From: an uncultured Vampirovibrio sp.
GTDB lineage: Bacteria > Cyanobacteriota > Vampirovibrionia > Gastranaerophilales > Gastranaerophilaceae
Direction: 5' to 3'
NCBI GenBank assembly: GCA_910584405.1
Contig: CAJUAL010000011.1
Location: 9,195 to 73,194, forward strand
Length of the DNA: 64,000 nt
Position numbers and translations under genes: made by a program. Each line of letters opens with the position of its first letter. Position 1 is the stretch's first letter. Positions 49,215 to 57,600 of this stretch are shown piece by piece. The notes beneath the pieces were generated by a model that saw only the letters and a program-made list of their open reading frames with translations, had not been told where the DNA came from and searched no databases.

Positions 49215-49775
49215 ATGTCAGTAGGAAATGTTGAAATTATCGGACCTCGTAGAATTACAGATTTAGGGGATGGCAGATATATGTCAAATCCGACTCAGCC
49301 GGGAATTATCGGTTCAGGCATAATTGATGAAGCTGCAGTTCAAGCTTTACGTGAAAAATATTCAGGTGGAAGTGATTATCATGGAGTTAGGACTTTTACT
49401 CCGGGACAAGAAGATTTGCATAAAAGACTTGAAGAAGCACGTAGAATCTATAGAGAACTTCAAGAAGCTAAAAACCCTGCGTCAGATAATGAATCAGTGA
49501 TGGGTGAATCTGAGTTTAATAAAAAGATGTTGTTATATTCATTGGGCGGTGTGCTTCCTATGGTTTACGGTTTACAGGATGAAGAATTTCAAAAAGCTCG
49601 TGAATATTATTCAAATAATACCGATACAAAAACAGGAAAAGTTATTGATGTTTTGAAAAAAGCTTTGGGTCTTGGCGCGGCTGCTGTTGGCGGATTTTTA
49701 GTAGCTAAAAACTTACCAGCTTTAAAGACTTTTGCTGGTAACGTGGTAAGTAAAATTGCAGGCTTGTTCAGATAG
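49215..49775 (+). CDS. Hypothetical protein inserted between rpsN and rpsH
   Basis: A 186-residue protein with no family I recognise. It begins M-S-V-G-N-V-E-I-I-G-P-R-R; the middle has a charged helix (E-D-L-H-K-R-L-E-E-A-R-R-I-Y-R-E-L), then two hydrophobic stretches, L-L-Y-S-L-G-G-V-L-P-M-V-Y-G and a Gly/Ala-rich one near residue 150-170 (A-L-G-L-G-A-A-A-V-G-G-F-L-V). It may be membrane-associated. AAAGGAG lies 8 bases before the ATG. Terminators on both sides make it an independent unit. Confidence 0.75.
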   Translation: MSVGNVEIIGPRRITDLGDGRYMSNPTQPGIIGSGIIDEAAVQALREKYSGGSDYHGVRTFTPGQEDLHKRLEEARRIYRELQEAKNPASDNESVMGESEFNKKMLLYSLGGVLPMVYGLQDEEFQKAREYYSNNTDTKTGKVIDVLKKALGLGAAAVGGFLVAKNLPALKTFAGNVVSKIAGLFR

Positions 49776-49799
49776 TCAATCGAAAAGCTTAGAAAATAT

Positions 49800-49837
49800 A
49801 AAAATATCCTTATTCTTAAATGAGTAAGGGTATTTTT
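49800..49837. terminator. Terminator after the inserted gene
   Basis: AAAAATATCCTTATTC pairs with GAGTAAGGGTATTTTT (two G-U pairs), six-base loop, flanked by A and T runs. Confidence 0.85.
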
Positions 49838-49867
49838 ATTAAAATGTAAAAATTTTACAATATTTGA

Positions 49868-49895
49868 TTTACAGAAAAATTTTTTCATGTATAAT
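49868..49895 (+). promoter_or_regulatory. Promoter of the rpsH-rplF-rplR unit
   Basis: TTTACA, 16 bases, TATAAT. It restarts transcription after the inserted gene. The leader from about 49902 to 50036 is 135 nt long, with GGAGG before rpsH; the ends CTTACAGTT (49899) and AACTGTGAG (50008) could pair but the left arm begins before the likely start site. Confidence 0.65.
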
Positions 49896-50036
49896 AAACT
49901 TACAGTTCCAGACTGCTGAAAGAAGTCGTTCAGAATTTTTTAAGTTCAATTGGCGGCAAAATTAATTCAGTAAGTGGTGTAATAGTTAAGTAAGGATACT
50001 GCCTTATAACTGTGAGGTAAGTCCGGAGGAATTAAA

Positions 50037-50435
50037 ATGTCAATGACAGATCCTATAGCAGATATGCTAACAAGAATCAGAAACGCAAACATGGTTAAAC
50101 ATGAAACAGTTGAAGTACCTGCTTCAAAATTGAAAGTTGCATTAGCAAAAGTTTTAAAAGAAGAAGGTTACATTGCTGATTATGAAGTAAAAGAAGCCGG
50201 TAAATTCAAAGTTATTTCTATCACTTTGAAATATGACGAAAGCGGAAAATCAGTTATCACAAAACTTCAAAGAGTTTCAAAACCTGGTTTGAGAAGCTAC
50301 TCAAAATCTAAAAACTTACAAAAAGTTTTAGGCGGTATGGGTATTGCTATTGTATCAACTCCAAAAGGTTTGTTAACTGATAGAAAAGCAAGAAAAGAAA
50401 ACGTTGGCGGCGAAGTTCTTTGCTACGTTTATTAA
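50037..50435 (+). CDS. rpsH: 30S ribosomal protein S8
   Basis: A 132-residue S8: D-P-I-A-D-M-L-T-R-I-R-N-A-N, then V-L-G-G-M-G-I-A-I-V-S-T-P-K-G-L-L-T-D-R-K-A-R and G-G-E-V-L-C-Y-V-Y at the end. In E. coli S8 represses the spc operon by binding near rplE; here it starts its own transcription unit after a terminator and a new promoter. Confidence 0.97.
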   Translation: MSMTDPIADMLTRIRNANMVKHETVEVPASKLKVALAKVLKEEGYIADYEVKEAGKFKVISITLKYDESGKSVITKLQRVSKPGLRSYSKSKNLQKVLGGMGIAIVSTPKGLLTDRKARKENVGGEVLCYVY

Positions 50436-50527
50436 TGTTTAATACGGTGTGATGCCGTAAAATTGGTTCAAACATAATTGGTAGAAAAGTTTGAATGAAA
50501 GTAGATATACCACAAGGAGAAATTAAA

Positions 50528-51067
50528 ATGTCAAGAATTGGTAAAAAACCTATAGAAATTCCTCAAGGCGTTGAGGTTAAAATTGAAGGACAAGTTGTAA
50601 CAGCAAAAGGACCTTTAGGTACTGAAGTTGTTAACGTTCGTCCTGAAATTGCAGTAAAAATCGAAGATAATCAAATTGTATTATCAAAAGTTGGTACATC
50701 ACGTGAAACAGATGCTTTGTTCGGTTTATCAAGAACTTTAGTAGCAAACGCTGTTACAGGTGTTAAAGAAGGTTTCGTTAAGAAGCTTGAAATCAACGGT
50801 GTAGGTTACAGAGCACAAATGCAAGGTAACACTTTGAATATGGCTTTGGGTTACTCTCACCCTGTTGATATCGTACCGCCTGAAGGTATTACAATCTCTG
50901 TTGAAGCTAACACAAAAATCACTGTTAAAGGTTCAAACAAACAAATGGTTGGTGATGTTGCAGCTTTAATCAGATCAAAACGTAAACCTGAAGTATACAA
51001 AGGTAAAGGTGTTAAATACGAAGGTGAATACATCAGACGTAAAGCCGGTAAAGCAGGTAAAAAATAG
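50528..51067 (+). CDS. rplF: 50S ribosomal protein L6
   Basis: A 179-residue L6: M-S-R-I-G-K-K-P-I-E-I-P at the start, N-G-V-G-Y-R-A-Q in the middle, and P-E-V-Y-K-G-K-G-V-K-Y near the C-terminus. I start at ATG 50528, with AAGGAG upstream; the frame is open from 50495 but that leads into the ribosome site. Confidence 0.97.
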   Translation: MSRIGKKPIEIPQGVEVKIEGQVVTAKGPLGTEVVNVRPEIAVKIEDNQIVLSKVGTSRETDALFGLSRTLVANAVTGVKEGFVKKLEINGVGYRAQMQGNTLNMALGYSHPVDIVPPEGITISVEANTKITVKGSNKQMVGDVAALIRSKRKPEVYKGKGVKYEGEYIRRKAGKAGKK

Positions 51068-51165
51068 AGCTGCATAAGCCGAAATAGAACAATATAACTA
51101 AAGCCCGTATGAACCCTTGGTTAGGTTTTATCAAGAAGGTTCGGGTTAAATGAAAGGACAATAAA

Positions 51166-51534
51166 ATGATTAAACAACAAACAAGAAAACCAATAGTTCA
51201 AAAAAGACACAGATCAATCAGAGTTAAGTTAGCAGGAACTGCTGAGTTCCCAAGACTTGCTGTATACAGAAGTACAAAACACATTTATGCTCAGTTAATT
51301 GATGATGATAATCATGTAACATTAGCTTCAGCATCTTCTAACGACAAAGACTTAAAAGAAAAATTAGCTCATGGTGGAAACATCGAAGCTGCTAAAGTTG
51401 TTGGTGAAGCAATTGCTCAAAAAGCTAAAAAAGCAGGCGTTGAATGTGTTGTATTTGACCGCGGAGGTTTCTTATATCACGGTCGTGTTGCAGCTTTAGC
51501 TGACGCAGCTAGAGAAGCTGGTTTGATGTTCTAG
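51166..51534 (+). CDS. rplR: 50S ribosomal protein L18
   Basis: A 122-residue L18: R-H-R-S-I-R-V-K-L-A-G-T, R-L-A-V-Y-R-S-T-K-H-I-Y-A-Q and V-V-F-D-R-G-G-F-L-Y-H-G-R-V-A-A-L. Binds 5S rRNA with L5. The normal followers rpsE, rpmD, rplO and secY are missing: a terminator ends the unit here. Confidence 0.97.
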   Translation: MIKQQTRKPIVQKRHRSIRVKLAGTAEFPRLAVYRSTKHIYAQLIDDDNHVTLASASSNDKDLKEKLAHGGNIEAAKVVGEAIAQKAKKAGVECVVFDRGGFLYHGRVAALADAAREAGLMF

Positions 51535-51553
51535 TCAAATTTGAAAAGTTACA

Positions 51554-51589
51554 AAAGCAGCGTGGATTTTTTATTCACGCTGTTTTTTT
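51554..51589. terminator. Terminator after rplR
   Basis: AGCAGCGTG...CACGCTGT with a run of T on the right (TTTTTTT). Ends the ribosomal cluster. Confidence 0.85.
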
Positions 51590-51629
51590 GTTATACAATG
51601 GTTGTATTAAAATTTAGGAATTAAGATTT

Positions 51630-52295
51630 ATGAGAAAAAAATGTCAAATTATTAGTTTAGGCGCTAATTGTATGGTTAGAAGTGTTTTAACGCGTCATGG
51701 TATAAAGCCTTCAAAGGCTGAAGGGGAGTTATCTTACCCGTTTGATCTTGCTGTTCACCCTATTTCTTGTGTGATAAATGCTTTAGAAGAAAACTTTGCA
51801 ACATATTTTGACGGTTTGTTTTTTGAATCAAACAGACGCCATATTTTTGATTTTTCCAAGAAAAGAGATGTTTGGAAGAAAGATGACGGTACTTGTTTTA
51901 ACCATGATACTGATTGCGGGGTTAATGATTTTGAAAAATTGAAGACAAGATTTCTAACGCGCATAGAAAATTTCAATAAAACTTTAGATTCAGGAGTCCC
52001 AATTTTATTTGTAATTTATATCAAAGATGAGGAAAGCCGTAAATATATAAATAGACTATATGACGCGCTACAGCTGCGATTGCGGGGGGGGTATTTTCTG
52101 CTCGCTGTAATTGATTTTAACGGAATTGTGAAAGAAGAGTTTTATCCGCAAATCAGGGTTTTGAATTTACCTGCACCTTGTGGCAATTATTTTGATACTT
52201 GGTATAGAAGTAAATTCCGTAAGTCCGATTTGGGATTTTATACCGAGAAATGTATTTGTGAATTTGTACAAAATATTATTGATAATGAATTTTAG
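51630..52295 (+). CDS. DUF1796-like protein with in-frame poly-G tract
   Basis: A 221-residue protein resembling the DUF1796 putative papain-like cysteine peptidases: I-I-S-L-G-A-N-C-M-V-R near the start (candidate nucleophile Cys), Y-P-F-D-L-A-V-H, and a later N-Y-F-D-T-W-Y-R-S. The fold and activity are inferred from this pattern only. Codons 151-154 include eight G (L-R-L-R-G-G-Y-F-L-L); one more or one fewer G would bring a stop within about 10 codons, so the gene can be switched off by slippage and is now on. Overlaps trmFO by 4 bp, convergent. Confidence 0.65.
   Translation: MRKKCQIISLGANCMVRSVLTRHGIKPSKAEGELSYPFDLAVHPISCVINALEENFATYFDGLFFESNRRHIFDFSKKRDVWKKDDGTCFNHDTDCGVNDFEKLKTRFLTRIENFNKTLDSGVPILFVIYIKDEESRKYINRLYDALQLRLRGGYFLLAVIDFNGIVKEEFYPQIRVLNLPAPCGNYFDTWYRSKFRKSDLGFYTEKCICEFVQNIIDNEF
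52084..52091 (+). repeat. G8 homopolymer tract inside the DUF1796-like gene
   Basis: Eight G following GATTGC, the same preceding bases as in prepilin A. In frame now. With nine G the frame ends at a TGA; with seven at a TAA. Confidence 0.95.
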
Positions 52296-53596
52296 TTCAA
52301 ATAATTTTTCAAAGACTCAATAGCGCGGTTTGCCATAAGTTCGCCTTTAAGTTTTTTATTTTTGCGTTCTTTTTTCGGCAGTTCTACAGGCGGTACAATT
52401 CCCCAGTTTGAATTTATCGGTTGGAAGTTGTCGTGTTCGGGGTTTGTTATGTAGTGGGTTAAAGCTCCGAGCATTGTATCAAGCGGTAATTCTAAAAGCG
52501 GTTCTCCTGATAATAATTTTGCCATATTTATGCCTGCTAAAAGACCGGAGGCAATTGATTCTGTGTAACCTTCCGTTCCGGTTATTTGACCTGCAAAGAA
52601 TAGGTCTTCGCGTTCACGGGTTTGAAGTGTTGGGTTCAATAAAGTTGGCGAATTTATGAATGTATTTCTGTGCATTACACCATATCTTACGATATTTACG
52701 TTTTCAAGTCCCGGGATTGATTGAAGCAACTCTTTTTGAGCTCCCCATTTTAGGTTAGTTTGGAATCCTACAAGGTTAAACAGTGTTTTAGCTGAGTTAT
52801 CTTGTCTTAACTGTACAACAGCGTAATTTTTTTCGTTTGTGCGTTTGTCAATTAAACCTACAGGTTTCATTGGTCCAAAACGCAAGGTATCAACTCCGCG
52901 TGAGGCAAGAACTTCTATCGGAAGGCAGCTTTCAAAAAATTTTGCACCTTTTTCAAAATCGTGCTGTTCAATTCTTGGAGCATTTATTAGTATATTATAG
53001 AAATTCTCGTATTGTTCTTTGTTCATCGGACAATTAATGTATGAAGCTTCGCCTTTATCGTAGCGGCTTGCCCAGAACGCTGTGTCAAAATTTATACTGT
53101 CTTTTTCGACAATCGGAGCTATGGCATCAAAAAAGTGCAGATATTCACTTTTTGTAAATTCTTTTATCGCATCGGTGAATTTTGAACTGGTTAGAGGACC
53201 TGAAGCTATAATTGTCGGGGTATTTGGAATTTGTGTAACTTCTTCTCTAATAAGCGTGATATTTGGATTTTGTTCAATTTTTTCGGTTACTGTTTGAGAA
53301 AATTTGTGTCTGTCTATAGCGAGTGCATTACCTGCGGGAACTGCACAGTTTTTGGCAATTTCAATAAGCTCTCCGCCTAAGATTTCCATTTCGTGTTTTA
53401 AAAGTCCGCTTCCGTTAGTCAAATCGTATGAGCCTAAGCTGTTTGAGCACACAAATTCGGCACAATCCTGTGTAGTATGGGCGCCTGTTTTAGTTTTAGG
53501 GCGCATTTCGTATAAATTTACTTTAAATCCTCTTTTAGCAAGCTGTAATGCGGCTTCTGAACCCGCTAATCCTGCTCCTATTACATTTACTTCCAT
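52292..53596 (-). CDS. trmFO: tRNA (uracil-54) methyltransferase TrmFO
   Basis: Makes T54 in tRNA using methylenetetrahydrofolate and FADH2, the alternative to SAM-dependent TrmA. The FAD-binding start V-N-V-I-G-A-G-L-A-G-S-E-A-A, E-F-V-C-S-N-S-L-G and A-G-Q-I-T-G-T-E-G-Y are diagnostic of the GidA-like TrmFO family. At 434 residues it is typical. TrmFO occurs in Firmicutes, cyanobacteria and others, which fits the proposed lineage. Confidence 0.95.
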   Translation of the reverse strand: MEVNVIGAGLAGSEAALQLAKRGFKVNLYEMRPKTKTGAHTTQDCAEFVCSNSLGSYDLTNGSGLLKHEMEILGGELIEIAKNCAVPAGNALAIDRHKFSQTVTEKIEQNPNITLIREEVTQIPNTPTIIASGPLTSSKFTDAIKEFTKSEYLHFFDAIAPIVEKDSINFDTAFWASRYDKGEASYINCPMNKEQYENFYNILINAPRIEQHDFEKGAKFFESCLPIEVLASRGVDTLRFGPMKPVGLIDKRTNEKNYAVVQLRQDNSAKTLFNLVGFQTNLKWGAQKELLQSIPGLENVNIVRYGVMHRNTFINSPTLLNPTLQTREREDLFFAGQITGTEGYTESIASGLLAGINMAKLLSGEPLLELPLDTMLGALTHYITNPEHDNFQPINSNWGIVPPVELPKKERKNKKLKGELMANRAIESLKNYLN

Positions 53597-53639
53597 TCTT
53601 GAAGTTTAACCAAGATATAGTGTGCTGTCAATATTTCTT

Positions 53640-54362
53640 TTATTTCCAAGGATAATCATGTTTGATAGTCCAGCCGTCGCGTTTTATTTTTTCTGCGCAG
53701 TATAAACCTTTACCTTTACAACTATTATTAATATCTGTGTTCGAAGTATTTGAGCCCATAGGTGAGGCATTATTATCTTCAAGATTTATTTGAAACGCAA
53801 AAACATCACGTCCTATTGTATTAGGTGGTTTAGTACCGTTTAAATCTACGTATACATCTTCAGTTGCGTGGTATATGAGTTTATATTGATTATTCTCATC
53901 TTTAACATTTTTCATTATCATAACAAAATAACTTACACCGTCCATTGTTGAGAAAAATGCTTTTCCTGCGTCGTAACCCGTGTAAACTGAATATCCATGA
54001 GGTTCGCCGTTAAGATATTTGTACATAATATAATTTTTTCTGTTATCAATAATTGTCGGTGCATTTAGGTGTGAGAACCAATATTTCTCAAAAAATTCTT
54101 TTATTATATTTTCGTTAATATCAGTGTGCGAGGTTAAAAATGATGCGGCATCTCCGTTTTCATCAGATGAATTACGGGCAATTTGATTTAAAACAGCATA
54201 AACTTTTTTTAATTTAACAACGGTTTGCTTCTTTTGATAGGAGGCTATCAGATTAGGTATTGTAAGAGCGGCAACAATCCCGATTATTCCGAGGGTTATT
54301 AAGACCTCAGCCAGAGTGAATGCAAAATGTTTTAAGATTTTTGTAGTTCTCAGCTTGTTCAA
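53640..54362 (-). CDS. Type IV pilin-like prepilin
   Basis: A 240-residue prepilin: M-N-K-L-R-T-T-K-I-L-K-H-F-A-F-T-L-A-E-V-L-I-T-L-G, a 14-residue leader with Ala before the cleavage site. The globular end C-A-E-K-I-K-R-D-G-W-T-I-K-H-D-Y-P-W-K matches the tail of the prepilin at 19563. It also has D-L-N-G-T-K-P-P-N-T-I-G-R-D-V-F. Divergent from an XRE gene at 54461 with an inverted repeat between. Confidence 0.92.
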   Translation of the reverse strand: MNKLRTTKILKHFAFTLAEVLITLGIIGIVAALTIPNLIASYQKKQTVVKLKKVYAVLNQIARNSSDENGDAASFLTSHTDINENIIKEFFEKYWFSHLNAPTIIDNRKNYIMYKYLNGEPHGYSVYTGYDAGKAFFSTMDGVSYFVMIMKNVKDENNQYKLIYHATEDVYVDLNGTKPPNTIGRDVFAFQINLEDNNASPMGSNTSNTDINNSCKGKGLYCAEKIKRDGWTIKHDYPWK

Positions 54363-54399
54363 ATTTACCCCCTTGAAAGCTAGCAGGTACTGTAAAATT

Positions 54400-54438
54400 T
54401 AGCAATTTGGTAGACATAGCGTCTACGACAATCTGCTA
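54400..54438. promoter_or_regulatory. Inverted repeat, candidate operator
   Basis: GTAGAC-ATAGC-GTCTAC (54410-54426) with outer arms TAGCA (54400-54404) and TGCTA (54434-54438). It sits between the divergent prepilin and XRE genes. A TACTTT-like -10 lies right before the XRE ATG at 54461, suggesting a leaderless message. Confidence 0.6.
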
Positions 54439-54460
54439 TTAATGTATCACAATACTTTAT

Positions 54461-54670
54461 ATGAGTAAAGATATTTGTAAAATATTTGGCAGACGTTTAC
54501 ATAAATTGCGAATGCAAAAAGGGCTTTCGCAAGAAGAATTGGGGTTTGAGGTAGGTTTGGATAAAACCACAATTGGTAAATATGAACTTGCAAAACGCTG
54601 TATAAATATCAGACAGGCAAAATCTATTGCTGATGCGTTGGGTGTTAAGATGTCCGATTTATTGGATTAA
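54461..54670 (+). CDS. Small XRE-type HTH regulator
   Basis: A 69-residue Cro/C1-type protein: F-G-R-R-L-H-K-L-R-M-Q-K-G-L-S-Q-E-E-L-G, then L-D-K-T-T-I-G-K-Y-E-L-A-K-R and A-K-S-I-A-D-A-L-G-V-K-M-S-D-L. No extra domain. No ribosome site is visible before the ATG. Divergent from the prepilin at 53640-54362; it overlaps the convergent 54667 gene by 4 bp. It is the fourth prepilin/XRE pair in the window. Confidence 0.88.
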   Translation: MSKDICKIFGRRLHKLRMQKGLSQEELGFEVGLDKTTIGKYELAKRCINIRQAKSIADALGVKMSDLLD

Positions 54671-57600
54671 CCTTTTGAAGAAGCAGAAACAGCCATAACT
54701 TTTTTCTTTTTCTTTTTGGATTCAATCATACTGTCTTCGTTGAATCTTGTTAATTTTCTGTCTTCTTTATCATCAGTTTTGGTATTATCATTTGTATTCA
54801 TATTGCTTGAAGCGGAAGCTGATATTGAGGTAACTTCATTTGTTAAAGTTTGAGCTTCTTTTTCTTGTACAATATTTTGCTGTTGAGATTCTTTAACTTT
54901 TTGTCTTGATGATTTAATTTGGCTGTTGCCTGTTGTTAGTGTTTCAGATGCATCTGTTTTAGAATCTTTAGCTGTAGCATGTGCAACTAATCCGCCTGCT
55001 CCTGTTACTAATGCTGTTCCTGCGGCAACAATGTCAAGTGCTCCGACTTGCCATTCAAGTTCTCCTGTTACCATCATTGCAATACCGATTGCGCTTGTTA
55101 ACGGGTTAGACAGCAAGTTCATTCCGGCGATATAAGTTGCTAAACCTACTGCTCTTGTTGCAACGCCGACCCCATAAGTTCCTGCACCGATTACAAGTGT
55201 TTTTTGTGATACGTCAAGTTGAGTATCTATTTTTTTGTTGAAATCTTGTAGTTCTTTCTTTAAGTCTTGTGATGAATTATCAAGTGTTTTTAAACTGTTT
55301 GTTGTTTTATTAATGTTTTTAGTTAATGATGTGCTTGCTGATGATTCTTGGGTTAAAGAGTTATTCATTTCAGCTGAAAGGTTTTCGGATTCAATTTGAG
55401 CAGCAAAAGCTTGTTCTGCATTACCGTCTTTTGACGCTTGTTCTATTTCCATGTTAGCAAGTTCTATTTTTTGAATAGTTTGCGTTGCTTTTTGGGCTGT
55501 TTTTGTATGCATTAATTCTAATAATTTTTGAGTTTTTTCGTTTTGTTTTTCAATTTGTTTTATTGCTTTTAAATGTGTTTTGAATTGATTTTGTTTATTT
55601 AATGCAGTTTCTTTAGATGTGTTAACTTCAATACTTGCTTTCGTTGTTGTCGCAGCAGCAGCAAAGGCATGAGCGAAATCATATCCTGTATCAACAGAAT
55701 ATCCTGCATCTTTTTCTTTTTGAGGTTGTGTATTTTCAGGGTTTTCGGTGTTTGTTTCCTGCTCAGCTTTTTCTTCTGTTTTCTTTTCGGTATTTTCTTC
55801 TGTATTTTGAGAAGTTTGAGTTTCTTCAGTATTGTTTTCTGTAGTTGCAGGTGTTGAATCTTCAGGTGCTTGAGAATCTTCTGATTCAGGGTTTTGAGTT
55901 GATTCTTTCATCTGCGCATTGTTTTCTTTTACTGTTTGGTTTGCGTCTTTTTCAGAAGCTTTTGTATCGTTTGTTGTATCTTTTGCTTCTTTGCTTAAAT
56001 CAAGTGCGTCAGCGCCTGTTGCAATCGCGGTTGTGCCTGTTGCAAGTTCAAGTTGGGCAATATTTAAGAAAATAACCCCTGCTATTACCATTTTTGTACC
56101 TGCGGCAACTGTTGGTGGGAATATTGAACCCATTAGGAATGAACCCACTTCAACTAGTCCGTAGCCGATTGTGCCTGTTATAATACTTTGTGCTGTTGTT
56201 CCAGCTCCGACAAAGATTGTGTCGTTTGCTACTTTTTGTGTGTTGTTGTTTAATTTTACGACTTCTTGAGTTTCTCCTCTTAAGAGTTTTGCTAACTTGC
56301 TGGTTTTTTGGCTTGATGTTGTACTTTTTGCAAGTGTTTTTTCAAGTCCTTTAGTTAATTCGTTATCACCTGAATCAATTTCTTCCATTTCTGATACTAT
56401 AGAATCTTTTTCGGTTGTTTGTTTTTCTTCTTGGACTTGTTGTTGTTCTGTTGGTTTAATTTCTTTTTTATTATTGTTTAGCGCGTCAAGTTGAGCTAAG
56501 AATTGTTCTTCTTCTTGAACTTTTTCTTCTTTTCTTTTTTCGATTTTAGAAGCTTCTTTATTAAGCTCGTTGATATCTTTTTCTGATTCTTTTACGGCTT
56601 TTTTAAGTTCTTTTTCATCAGTTTGGGCTTTGCGTTTTTCTGCTCTTAATTCTGCTGCTGATTTGTTTGTTGTTTCTGTTGCGACAATTGAATTTGCAAA
56701 TGAGAATACCTTTGCGACGTGGTATTTGTCTTTGGTTTTCATTTGTTCTTTTGCATTATTTTCTTTTTGGTCTTTATCATCGTCTTCAGAAGCTTTGTCG
56801 TAATCGTCGCCCATTGTATTTTTTGTATTTTCTTCTGTTTTTGATGCTAAATCGGAATAATTGTTAGAAAATTCTGCAAGTTCAACATTTGCACCATCTG
56901 ATATTGTATCGTTTATGGTGTTTGTTGTTTCATCAAGATTTTCAACTGTTTTTAATGCAGTAATTGCGATTTCATCACCTTTAACGTTTTGCAAACTGTT
57001 AGATAGTAATCCGTTATCAACTACACTTTCTTTTTTGTCATGCGGCATAATAAAGTTTGCAAAGTGTCTTGTTAACTTACTTAACTCTTTTGCTGCATTT
57101 GTTGTATCGTTGCTGATTTGTGTATTTTGGATAACTTGATTGTTAATACCATCGATTGAATCAAGAAAATCATCAAGTTCAGTTTGGGTATTTTTAACCT
57201 CTTTCATTTTTGTTCCGTTGGAACCGTTAAGCTGTTTTCCCAGTTCTGTATAACGTTTCTTTTCACTTTCATTTAATGAGTCTGATTTGTTTTTCTCATC
57301 AAGTTCTTTCCATTCTTTTGTAAGTTTGGAAATTTCACTCATTTGGTCTTTGTAAGTGTCTTCTTTTTCTTTTTTTATTTGATTTGCTTTTTCTGTTTTA
57401 AGATTGAACTCTTCAAAAAGCTTTTCACTGGTTTCAATCGCGTTTTCAGATTGAGTTACATATTGTTGAACTTTCTTTTTAAGGCTGTTAATGTCGTTAT
57501 CTTCTTTTGAAGTTTCATCATCAGAAGCTGTATTATCGGAAATGATTATGTAATTAGTTACGTCAGCTTCTTGTTGAGCATGCGCCCATTGTAAAACTTC

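Noticed and set aside
54926..56867. Several plus-strand open frames opposite the 1089-residue gene
   Set aside because: They are mirror frames of a low-complexity Glu/Lys-rich sequence, with no ribosome sites.
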